NCBI RefSeq assembly: GCF_900149685.1
Contig: NZ_LT702999.1
Coordinates: 186,001 to 250,000 of the forward strand
Length of the DNA: 64,000 nt
Direction: 5' to 3'
Origin: Erythrobacter sp. Alg231-14
Lineage (GTDB): Bacteria > Pseudomonadota > Alphaproteobacteria > Sphingomonadales > Sphingomonadaceae
Positions 56,534-64,000 of this stretch are shown piece after piece. Below the pieces are notes generated by a model, which did no database searches, was not told the origin of the DNA, and saw only the letters and a list, made by a program, of their open reading frames with translations. Both the position numbers and the translations under genes were made by a program. Positions within the stretch are counted from its first letter, which is position 1, and each line of letters starts with the position of its first letter.

Positions 56534-57609
56534 TATTCCCCAAAGGCCACCGATGGCGATAGTCGCGTCGGTTGTGATGCGGCATTCTTGGGAGCCACAT
56601 CGTCAAGAAACGCTGCAATACCCTGCATCATACGATCGCGCACCGCATCGACCTCGCGCAGTATTTCATGATGCGCCTCTTCGCCAAACTCTAACAATCT
56701 GCCATTCGGCAATCGCGAAACCGCCCGGACATTGGCATCGTGGCTGACCAATTTATCCGATGATGTAGACACAATATACACCGGGGTTTGCACTGCCTCT
56801 ATTGCACCCGGCTCTTCCAACCGTCGCCACGACGCATAGGCTCGCTCTACCCATCGCCAGCTCGCCGGGCCCATCACCAATTCGGGACGCTGGTTACGCC
56901 ACCACAATTCATCGTCGTAACGGTCGCCATCATGCGTCAACAGGCTGGATCGGCTTGCAGGCACTTCGCCCGGCTTTTCGCTCCACTTCCACGCTTGTCG
57001 AGTGGGTTCACCCACCGCGTTCATCATTTTCGCCACCCCGTGCAGGAAAGCCATGGGCAACGGCGGGCCGCTCAACCCCAACATTGGCGCGCTCAGAAAA
57101 ACAGCATCCGGCGCAAAACGTTTATCGACCAGTGCGCGCATTATCAGATGCCCGCCCATCGAATGCCCGGCCAAGACGTGCGGCCCCGGCGTCTCGTCGA
57201 TCCATTGCTGCCAAAAGTGCGCTAGATCATCGACCCATGTTGTGAAATCGTCGATATGCCCGGTCACCGCATCTTTGCCCAAGCGCCCGGACCCGGCCTG
57301 ACCGCGCCAATCCGACGCGGTCACACGCCATCCGTCGCGGTGCCATTCTTCTAAACTCTCGAGATACTTTTCATACGTATCTCCACGTCCCGGCATGAAA
57401 AGAATCGACCCGCGCAGGCCGGTCTCATCTGCATCATTGCTTGTGTCACCGGGCCAATCGATACGCCTTAGCGAATGACCATCGGCCGCGCTCCATGTGC
57501 TTTCCGCGGCGTGGGGCGGGATTGAACGCCGGTCGATACCCCCATTCCTGTTGGCATTGTGCGCCATTTCTTCGCTCAATTGGGCTTCCTTAAGGTTGGT
57601 GTCGGCCAT
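56533..57609 (-). CDS. Alpha/beta hydrolase, lysophospholipase-like
   Basis: 358 residues; serine-aminopeptidase (Hydrolase_4) fold with an oxyanion segment SILFMPGRGDTYEKY and the nucleophile elbow GHSMGGH; the late GEEAHHEILRE holds the catalytic His. The ATG at 57609 is preferred, with GGAGG about 15 bp upstream; the frame continues back to 57738 but that part overlaps cpaA. Lipid or ester substrate, perhaps monoacylglycerol. Coupled with the FAD enzyme gene. Confidence 0.88.
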   Translation of the reverse strand: MADTNLKEAQLSEEMAHNANRNGGIDRRSIPPHAAESTWSAADGHSLRRIDWPGDTSNDADETGLRGSILFMPGRGDTYEKYLESLEEWHRDGWRVTASDWRGQAGSGRLGKDAVTGHIDDFTTWVDDLAHFWQQWIDETPGPHVLAGHSMGGHLIMRALVDKRFAPDAVFLSAPMLGLSGPPLPMAFLHGVAKMMNAVGEPTRQAWKWSEKPGEVPASRSSLLTHDGDRYDDELWWRNQRPELVMGPASWRWVERAYASWRRLEEPGAIEAVQTPVYIVSTSSDKLVSHDANVRAVSRLPNGRLLEFGEEAHHEILREVDAVRDRMMQGIAAFLDDVAPKNAASQPTRLSPSVAFGE

Positions 57610-57684
57610 CCTAACGAGACGCCTCCGATCTTGGTTACTATTTGGTAAGCACTCGCCTGTAGCACCGCCATCCAAGAAGGAAGC

Positions 57685-57704
57685 GCGAAGGAAATCCCCT
57701 TCGC
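57685..57704 (+). repeat. Inverted repeat in the cpaA leader
   Basis: GCGAAGG, 6 bases, CCTTCGC: a 7-bp perfect inverted repeat 20 bp before the cpaA ATG and 11 bp before its GGGGG ribosome binding site. Could fold in the leader mRNA or bind a regulator. Confidence 0.4.
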
Positions 57705-57724
57705 AAATCTCTTTCGGGGGCCAC

Positions 57725-58222
57725 ATGCTGATGACCACTATTCAATACGGGCTGCTGATTGCCTTGGCAATTGCGCTGATTTTTGCCGCTGTTACCGATA
57801 TCCAGCGGCGTCAAATCGACAATTGGTTGAACATATGCATTGCGCTTGGCGCACCGGCGTTTTGGTGGGCCAGCGGCCTATCGCTTTGGCCGGATATGGC
57901 GTGGCAGATTGGTTTCGCCGTGGTGATCACGTCGTTGCTGATGGGCATATTGGCGATCGGCTATAACACCGGCATTCTATTTATAGGCGGCGGCGATGCA
58001 AAGTTGCTGGCTGCTTTGTCGCTTTGGCTGATGCCAATGAATTATCTCAGCTTCCTCATTGTTATGGCGATGTTCGGCGGCCTTATGGCTGTCGGCTTTA
58101 TCGCCCGTCGAATTGTGTTCAAACCCAAAACGCCCGGCAGGCTCCCCTATGGGGTCGCCATCGCGTTTGGCGCGCTTTGGGTGCTTTTTCCAAAACTTAT
58201 TGCGGTTCCGACCTTTGCTTAG
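57725..58222 (+). CDS. cpaA: CpaA/TadV prepilin peptidase of the Tad pilus
   Basis: Membrane aspartic peptidase that matures Flp prepilin and pseudopilins. 165 residues, mostly hydrophobic; catalytic D25 in TDIQRRQIDNW and D91 in GGGDAKLLAAL (GxGD). ATG at 57725 with GGGGG 4-5 bp upstream. First gene of the Tad locus on the plus strand, with the divergent hydrolase gene 115 bp away. Confidence 0.93.
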   Translation: MLMTTIQYGLLIALAIALIFAAVTDIQRRQIDNWLNICIALGAPAFWWASGLSLWPDMAWQIGFAVVITSLLMGILAIGYNTGILFIGGGDAKLLAALSLWLMPMNYLSFLIVMAMFGGLMAVGFIARRIVFKPKTPGRLPYGVAIAFGALWVLFPKLIAVPTFA

Positions 58223-58320
58223 GGTCCGGCGTGAACCCGATCTTAACCAATTCGGACTTAATCGTTGCAACCATACCCGCCCGAAATTTCTTGGGGCCGA
58301 CATTAGGGGGCTAATTAGCC

Positions 58321-59412
58321 ATGGATAGGAAGAAACTGGTTCTGTTGCTTGGTGCGCTGGTCGTTGCGATTGGCAGCGCGTTCCTTGCGCGGAGCATGTT
58401 CGCAGGTGACGGTGCGCCAACAGCAGAGGCAGCCGTACCAGAGAAGCAAGGCCCTAAAGTGTTGGTCGCAAACCGCGCCCTTCCCGTGGGTACGATCATC
58501 ACGGCCGATGCCATGGGCTATCAAGATTGGCCCGAAGAACTCGTCCAAGACGCGTACTTCATCGAAGGTGAAGCCGATATGAGCGGTCTGCTCGGTACGG
58601 TTGTGCGTTTCCCGGTCACCGCTGGTGAACCTGTGACTCAAGGGTCGCTGGTTAGCCCTGGCGATCGAGGCTTCCTCGCTGCGGCGCTTGGCGCTGGTAT
58701 GCGGGCCGTCACGGTGCCTGTGTCAGCCAAAACCGGTGTTGCCGGCTTTGTCTTCCCGGGTGACCGCGTTGACATGGTCCTTACCCAAACGGTTGAGGGC
58801 GAAGGTCGTCCATTGAAAGCGGCAGAGACTGTTCTTCGCAATCTGCGCGTTCTCGCGACCGACCAAACAACCGAACAAGTTACCAATGAAGAAGGCAAAA
58901 CTGTTGTCCGCGCATTCCGTACGGTCACTCTCGAAGTGACGCCGGAGATCGCTGAAAAGGTCGCGGTTGCCCAAACCATCGGTCAGCTCACCTTGGTGCT
59001 TCGTTCAATCGCCGACAACCAAGCCGAACTGGAACGCGCTATTGCCGCAGGTGATGTGCAGATTCCTGAGAACGCTTCGGCAGAAGAAGAAGAGCGCATC
59101 CTTCGCACGGCCATGGGCCAACCAGTGGATAGCGGCTCAACCTTCTCAACCGGTGGTGATGTGTCGCGTTTCCAACGTCGCAATGTGCCTTCACAAGACG
59201 ACGGCAATCGTCGTCCGCAACGCACCGCACCGGCTCCGGGCGTCCCTGCCCAAGTCAACGGCGCGCCAGTGAACACGGGCCCTACGGTCCGCGTGAGCCG
59301 CGGCAAAGCCACCACCGAAGTTCCCGTTGGGGGTTCGGTGAGCACAGCGACCGCCCGCGGCGCTGGCCAGGTTAGCCAAACCGTGCCTGCCGCCGGTCTG
59401 ACGGTTCGTTGA
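58321..59412 (+). CDS. cpaB: CpaB/RcpC Flp pilus assembly protein
   Basis: 363 residues. N-terminal membrane anchor (about 5-23), SAF domain with VLVANRALPVGTIITADAM at about 45-65, an RcpC/CpaB domain with PGDRVDMVLTQTVEGEGRP, and a Pro/Thr/Gly-rich C-terminal tail. Periplasmic partner of the secretin. 98 bp after cpaA; the gap contains TTAACCA, a CtrA-like half site. Confidence 0.94.
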   Translation: MDRKKLVLLLGALVVAIGSAFLARSMFAGDGAPTAEAAVPEKQGPKVLVANRALPVGTIITADAMGYQDWPEELVQDAYFIEGEADMSGLLGTVVRFPVTAGEPVTQGSLVSPGDRGFLAAALGAGMRAVTVPVSAKTGVAGFVFPGDRVDMVLTQTVEGEGRPLKAAETVLRNLRVLATDQTTEQVTNEEGKTVVRAFRTVTLEVTPEIAEKVAVAQTIGQLTLVLRSIADNQAELERAIAAGDVQIPENASAEEEERILRTAMGQPVDSGSTFSTGGDVSRFQRRNVPSQDDGNRRPQRTAPAPGVPAQVNGAPVNTGPTVRVSRGKATTEVPVGGSVSTATARGAGQVSQTVPAAGLTVR

Positions 59413-59504
59413 GGGAAATGATCATGTCAGCCGAAACACACAGCACGACGATCCCGATCAACACGGTCGGGACCCAATCTGGAAAATTCACGGGGGGGCA
59501 GAAA

Positions 59505-61106
59505 ATGAAAGCCCAATTGAAAATGAAAACATTTGCAAAGGCATTGCTTGCCGGTGTCGTCGCGTTGCCCATGGTGGCCGCGCCGTCCGGTAGCGCAACC
59601 GCTCAGCAAGTCGTCAGCCCAAGCCAAGAGATCGTTTTGTCGATCGGTCGCGGTGAACTTGTGACCATTCCCGGTTCCATGACCGATGTGTTTGTTGCCA
59701 ATGAAAACGTGGCAGACGTTCAAATCAAATCTCAGCGTCAGCTTTACGTGTTTGGTAAAGCCGGTGGCGAAACAACGATCTACGCCAGCAACGCACGCGG
59801 CGATGTGATCTTTTCCGCAAACATTCGCGTTGGTTCAAACATCGGCAGCATCGATCAGATGATGGCGCTCGCCATGCCGGACGCTCAAGTAAGCGTGGCA
59901 ACGATGGGCACCAACACTGTGTTGTTGACCGGTACAGTTGCAGCCCCTGAAGACGCCGCCGAAGCCGAACGCCTTGTTCAAGCGTTTCTTGGCGCGGACG
60001 CAAACGTCATCAGCCGTCTTCGCACCGCGACCCCGCTTCAGGTTAACCTGCAAGTGAAATTCGCCGAAGTCAGCCGCAGCCTCGTTCGAACGATCAGCGG
60101 CAACCTCCAATCTGCCGATGGCACCAACGGTTTCCGTTTCGGGGCAGGTACCGGCCGTTCAATCGGCGGAACCGAATTCAATTTCGGCGGACCACTTGGT
60201 GCTGGTAACGGCGCGGCTCAAACTTCGTTTGTCCTCCCCGATGGCACACAGATTGTTGGCCCATCGGTAGACTCACAAGGGGGAACTTCGCTCGCAGGTC
60301 TTGGCCGATTGTTTGGTTTGAACCTGCTCGGCGCGCTCGACCTTTCGGAACGTCTTGGCCTTGTGACAACCTTGTCTCAGCCAAACCTGACTGCGCTTTC
60401 GGGCGAAACAGCGACCTTCTTGGCCGGCGGCGAATTTCCAATCCCGATTTCTCAGGGTCTGGGCAACGTGGCCATCGAATATCGCGATTTCGGTGTAAGC
60501 CTCGCTTACACACCAACGGTTCTGGCCAACGGCCGCATTTCAATGCGTGTCCGCCCAGAAGTCTCTGAGCTTTCGAGCCAGGGCGCCGTTACTCTCAACG
60601 GTTTTCAGGTACCGGCTCTGACGATCCGTCGCACAGAAACAACTGTGGAACTTGGCTCTGGTCAAAGCTTCATGATTGCCGGCCTGTTGTCCAACAACGC
60701 GCAAAACGCATTGGATAAAGCGCCCGGTCTTGGCGATGTGCCGATCTTGGGCAACCTATTCCGCAGTCGCGATTTCCGCCGTGGTGAAACGGAATTGGTC
60801 ATCATCGTAACGCCATATTTGGTTCAGCCGGTGAACGCTGGTGAAATCAAATTGCCGACCGATGGCTATCACTCTGCCAATGAGTTTGAGCAACTGATCA
60901 CCTATCAGGACAATTCCGGTGTCAGCGGTGAAAGCCGCCCGGGACCAACCGCCGCTGGTGATGAGGCCCCAAATCCCGACATCAGCAACGCTGATCCGGC
61001 CGCCATCGTTCCAAACGCGCCGCAAAACCCGCGTCGCGCCGATGATACACGCAATCGTGCCCGCGAACGTCAAGCTGACGCCGCGACGCCCGGTTTCAGC
61101 CTTTAA
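59505..61106 (+). CDS. cpaC: CpaC/RcpA secretin of the Tad pilus
   Basis: Outer membrane secretin. Signal peptide (about 1-33, cut near ATA-Q), N-terminal pilus/BON-like domain (GETTIYASNARGDVIFS; MALAMPDAQVSV) and secretin domain with VRPEVSELSSQGAVTLNGFQVP and SGQSFMIAGLLS. 533 residues from the ATG at 59505, chosen because of its G-rich ribosome binding site and signal peptide; the frame reads back to 59409. Confidence 0.93.
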   Translation: MKAQLKMKTFAKALLAGVVALPMVAAPSGSATAQQVVSPSQEIVLSIGRGELVTIPGSMTDVFVANENVADVQIKSQRQLYVFGKAGGETTIYASNARGDVIFSANIRVGSNIGSIDQMMALAMPDAQVSVATMGTNTVLLTGTVAAPEDAAEAERLVQAFLGADANVISRLRTATPLQVNLQVKFAEVSRSLVRTISGNLQSADGTNGFRFGAGTGRSIGGTEFNFGGPLGAGNGAAQTSFVLPDGTQIVGPSVDSQGGTSLAGLGRLFGLNLLGALDLSERLGLVTTLSQPNLTALSGETATFLAGGEFPIPISQGLGNVAIEYRDFGVSLAYTPTVLANGRISMRVRPEVSELSSQGAVTLNGFQVPALTIRRTETTVELGSGQSFMIAGLLSNNAQNALDKAPGLGDVPILGNLFRSRDFRRGETELVIIVTPYLVQPVNAGEIKLPTDGYHSANEFEQLITYQDNSGVSGESRPGPTAAGDEAPNPDISNADPAAIVPNAPQNPRRADDTRNRARERQADAATPGFSL

Positions 61107-61127
61107 TTTCAGCGAAAGGTTCAGATC

Positions 61128-61772
61128 ATGAACAAGCCACGCAAAAGCAAATTGATGGGCGCAGTTGCCCTTTCGCTCGGCCTCGTTGCGGCGGGTTGCG
61201 CAGGAATGCCAACAAACACGTCGCTCTACAGCACCAAACAACCGGTCGTTGAACGCACCAACTTTACGATGGATGTGGACACGAACCGCTCAGGCCTCTC
61301 GATTTCAGAACAACAACGTTTGAACGGTTGGTTTGAAACGATGGACCTGTCTTACGGTGATCGTGTTAGCATCGAAGACCCCGGCAACAATCCGGCGGTT
61401 TCCAATGCCGTCAACGATCTGGCCGCGCGTTACGGCATCATTGTCAGCGCCGTTGCTCCGACAACGGTTGGCATGCTCGAACCGGGCAAAGCACGCGTTG
61501 TGATCACGCGGTCCAGCGCTTCTGTTCCTGGATGCCCTGATTGGTCGGCCAAATCCGATTCAAACTACTGGAACGCAACCAGCCCCGGCTATGGTTGTGC
61601 CGTGAACAGCAATCTGGCCGCTATGGTCGCCAATCCCGAAGACCTTCTCGAAGGTCAGAGCGGGACCGGTGAAACCGTTGTCGCGACCGGCACACGGGCC
61701 ATTCAAACCTATCGCGAAACCGCACCGACCGGTGCAGGCGGACTTCAAAACGCAACTGGCGGAGGAAACTGA
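61128..61772 (+). CDS. cpaD: CpaD/RcpB-like lipoprotein of the Tad pilus
   Basis: 214 residues with a lipobox (LVAAGCAG, Cys 24) and the CpaD-type SASVPGCPDWS and GYGCAVNSNLAAMVANPEDLL segments. Outer membrane lipoprotein that aids secretin assembly. 21 bp after cpaC and 3 bp before cpaE. Confidence 0.92.
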   Translation: MNKPRKSKLMGAVALSLGLVAAGCAGMPTNTSLYSTKQPVVERTNFTMDVDTNRSGLSISEQQRLNGWFETMDLSYGDRVSIEDPGNNPAVSNAVNDLAARYGIIVSAVAPTTVGMLEPGKARVVITRSSASVPGCPDWSAKSDSNYWNATSPGYGCAVNSNLAAMVANPEDLLEGQSGTGETVVATGTRAIQTYRETAPTGAGGLQNATGGGN

Positions 61773-61775
61773 TCC

Positions 61776-63056
61776 ATGACTGCTCCTTGGAAATCGGGTC
61801 TCCCCGGCAATCGTGACGCCTTTGCCGCCTATATTTGTGACGATGCCGCACTCGACGTGCTGCGCCCAATCGTCATCGAAATGGGTTGGCAGCCGGAAAA
61901 GTGTAACAAGGGCGGCCTGCGCAATGCGGTCCAATCCTTGTCCGTCAGCGCAAGTCCGGCGATCCTTTTGGTCGACCTGTCCGAAAGCGGCGATCCGCTG
62001 AACGACATCAACGCTTTGGCGGAAGTCTGTGAACCGGGAACCGTCGTGATTGCGATTGGTCAGGTCAACGATGTTCGCCTCTATCGCGACCTTCTCGCCA
62101 GCGGCATCCACGATTACCTGCTGAAACCGCTGAATGCACAGGCCGTGCACGATGCATTGAACGGCGCTCTTGCAGTGTTCACATCACCCAAGGCCGGCGA
62201 TGGTGAAGCGGTCAAACGCCACATCTCAACCGCGATTGTTGGAACACGCGGCGGTGTCGGCGCGTCCACTCTTGCAACGTCGCTATCTTGGTTGTTCAGC
62301 GAACATCACCAGGTGCCCACGGCATTGCTTGATCTCGACGTGCACTTCGGAACAGGCGCGCTCGCGCTTGACCTGGAGCCGGGTCGTGGCCTGACCGATG
62401 CGATCGACAATCCCAGCCGGATTGACGGTCTGTTCATCGAACGCGCAATGATCCGTGCGAACGACAATTTGTCGATCCTTTCGGCGGAAGCTCCGATTAG
62501 CCAACCGTTGATGACCGATGGGTCTGCGTTCGTACAATTGGAGGAAGAATTCCGCCAAGCGTTCGAAATGACCGTCATCGATCTGCCACGCAATATGCTG
62601 ATCAACTTCCCGCATTTGCTCGCCGATGTGAACCTTGTCTTGCTGACTTGCGAACTGACGCTGGCTTCGGCGCGTGACACGATCCGCATTCTGTCTTGGC
62701 TGAAAACCAACGCGGCTCACGCGCATCCTATGATCGTCGCCAACAAAGTCCAACCGGGCGTGGCAGAGATCAGCAAGGCCGATTTCGAAGCCTCAATCGA
62801 ACGCAAAGTCGATTTTGCCGTTCCGTATGACATCAAAGCCGCGTCAAACGCCGCCAAACTTGGCCAAGTGTTTATCGAAGCGAACAAGTCATCCAAGGCG
62901 ACCGCCGGAATCAAGCAAATCGCCGAGCGTGTTTTAGGCGCCAGCGAGGAAGATCTCGCTGCCGTCAGCGAACAAAAGAAATCACTGCTTGGTGGATTCG
63001 ATCTGAAAGGCCTCTTGGCCAAGAAGAAGAGCCCCGAAGCAGAGCCAGCCGAATAA
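61776..63056 (+). CDS. cpaE: CpaE/TadZ pilus-localisation ATPase with altered Walker A
   Basis: 426 residues: an N-terminal receiver-like domain (about 10-140, LLVDLSESGD) without the usual receiver phosphorylation pattern being certain, and a MinD/ParA-type domain. The P-loop region TRGGVGASTLATS (about 157-169) lacks both signature lysines of the KGGxGKT deviant Walker A. The Walker B-like LLDLDVHFGTG is present. TadZ places the pilus machine at the pole. Confidence 0.93.
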   Translation: MTAPWKSGLPGNRDAFAAYICDDAALDVLRPIVIEMGWQPEKCNKGGLRNAVQSLSVSASPAILLVDLSESGDPLNDINALAEVCEPGTVVIAIGQVNDVRLYRDLLASGIHDYLLKPLNAQAVHDALNGALAVFTSPKAGDGEAVKRHISTAIVGTRGGVGASTLATSLSWLFSEHHQVPTALLDLDVHFGTGALALDLEPGRGLTDAIDNPSRIDGLFIERAMIRANDNLSILSAEAPISQPLMTDGSAFVQLEEEFRQAFEMTVIDLPRNMLINFPHLLADVNLVLLTCELTLASARDTIRILSWLKTNAAHAHPMIVANKVQPGVAEISKADFEASIERKVDFAVPYDIKAASNAAKLGQVFIEANKSSKATAGIKQIAERVLGASEEDLAAVSEQKKSLLGGFDLKGLLAKKKSPEAEPAE

Positions 63057-63253
63057 GCTGGCATGATTGGCGCCCCCGCGAACGTGTTTCTCACGTTGTG
63101 CGGGCGGCTCCAATCCACACTTTTCAGCCATTGGCCAAGGCCAGAGGCACAAGAGACAGAGCAAAGCTAAGGGCAATCGCCTGGACCTTTGTCACTACAA
63201 TCAACCAGTTGCGCCGATCGGGCACAACACAGGAATAGGCAAACGAGGCCGAC

Positions 63254-64000
63254 ATGGATTTCTTCGATACCCTGCTCATCACGGTGGTGATCTTTTCCGT
63301 GCTCGTTGCCGGCTATTTTCTGATTGCCGGATCTGGAACGGGCAAAGCACAAAAGCGGCGCCTTGAATCGCTGCGCTATCGCCATTCCGAAAGCACCGAC
63401 GCCAAGGTTGAGTCTCAATTCAAGAAAGCCATCGCGGCCCGGAAACCAAAATCTCATCAGGTAGCCGGATCGGGATCGCGTCTCGAGGCGCTTGAAATGC
63501 GCCTCGACCGGACCGGCAAAGGCTGGGCCGTTTCGCAATATGTGTATGCATCTTTGGGCATCATCATCGCGGTTGCGGTGTTGGTTTTCTTACAAAGCGG
63601 CGCGCCGCTGCTATCGCTTGGCGTTGGCGCGGTTGCGGGCCTCGGTATACCGCATCTTGTGGTCGGATTTCTGATCGGAAAGCGGACCAACAATTTCAAC
63701 GCAAAATTCCCTGATGCAATCGAACTTTTGGTGCGTGGTCTTCGGTCTGGTTTGCCAGTGACCGAGACATTGGGCGTGGTTTCGCAAGAAGTGGACGGCC
63801 CAGTTGGCATCGAGTTCAAAGGGATCACTGAACGGATCAAAATCGGTAAAACGATGGAAGATTCCCTCCAAGAAACGGCCGACCGTCTTGGCATTCCGGA
63901 ATTCAACTTTTTCTGCATCACCTTGGCGATCCAACGTGAAACGGGCGGTAACTTGGCGGAAACTCTGTCGAACTTAGCCGACGTTTTGCGCAAGCGCTCT
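63254..64000 (+). CDS. tadB: TadB-like inner membrane protein (3' end outside window)
   Basis: 249 codons before the window edge. Starts MDFFDTLLITVVIFSVLVAG; two membrane segments near 9-24 and 94-140, then the type II secretion F domain (FPDAIELLVRGLRSGLPVTETL, ETGGNLAETLSNL). Platform protein of the Tad pilus. It lies 197 bp after cpaE, without cpaF in between. AAACGAGG is the ribosome binding site. Confidence 0.93.
   Translation, partial: MDFFDTLLITVVIFSVLVAGYFLIAGSGTGKAQKRRLESLRYRHSESTDAKVESQFKKAIAARKPKSHQVAGSGSRLEALEMRLDRTGKGWAVSQYVYASLGIIIAVAVLVFLQSGAPLLSLGVGAVAGLGIPHLVVGFLIGKRTNNFNAKFPDAIELLVRGLRSGLPVTETLGVVSQEVDGPVGIEFKGITERIKIGKTMEDSLQETADRLGIPEFNFFCITLAIQRETGGNLAETLSNLADVLRKRS

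Noticed and set aside
58245..58270. Two TTAA elements upstream of cpaB as a CtrA site
   Set aside because: The TTAA repeats are 11 bases apart; the CtrA consensus needs 7. Only a half site fits.

Overview
The window looks like a chromosomal segment of an alphaproteobacterium, most probably a marine member of the Sphingomonadales (Erythrobacteraceae-like). This rests on the moderate GC content, the gene neighbourhoods (argS-SPOR-nagZ-scpA-scpB-tatABC, ispH-thrB-rnhA, bpt-tamA-tamB) and the family variants seen (340-residue CysK, TadZ-type CpaE, meso-DAP-type MurE). The genus is an inference; there is no rRNA or tRNA gene in the window to anchor it. I saw no insertion sequence, prophage block, CRISPR array or tRNA.

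Layout. Positions 1-12577 (minus strand) hold an almost complete division and cell wall (dcw) cluster: mraZ, rsmH, ftsL, ftsI, murE, murF, mraY, murD, ftsW, murG and the 5' part of murC. Eight junctions overlap by 4 bp, so it reads as one translationally coupled operon. A 437-bp leader upstream of mraZ carries 10-bp-phased GGG repeats that look like MraZ operators. Positions 13015-16547 hold two uncharacterised envelope proteins, cysK, a [2Fe-2S] ferredoxin and an AlkA-type glycosylase. Positions 16683-18185 encode an exported protein built of curlin-like QxGxxN repeats. Then come an S9 peptidase, two tandem SDR enzymes, a lipoprotein, a pterin dehydratase, ccmAB, a small membrane protein, and divergent map and pepA. 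After these are an orphan SH3 protein, argC, the glnB-glnA nitrogen module with a clear terminator, and a GH24 lysozyme.

Positions 32276-39734 (minus) form a bpt-tamA-tamB unit for outer membrane assembly. Next are threonine deaminase, a 3-hydroxyisobutyrate-dehydrogenase-like enzyme, a secreted amidohydrolase and a 71-residue exported peptide. Positions 44739-51670 (minus) are the argS-SPOR-nagZ-scpA-scpB-tatA-tatB-tatC operon, which joins translation, wall recycling, chromosome condensation and Tat export. Positions 51829-57609 hold a lipoprotein, ispH-thrB-rnhA, a 58-residue DUF1508 protein with a strong terminator, an FAD oxidoreductase and a lysophospholipase-like hydrolase. Positions 57725-64000 (plus) are a Tad/Flp pilus locus (cpaA, cpaB, cpaC, cpaD, cpaE and partial tadB) in which cpaE is followed directly by tadB, without cpaF, and no flp pilin gene is visible.

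Most of the window is ordinary core genome. The least explained parts are the curlin-repeat protein, the mraZ leader, the palindrome before glnB, the SH3 gene that looks like a remnant of an NlpC/P60 protein, the unusual TamA N-terminus, and the 419-bp AT-rich gap before the 71-residue peptide.
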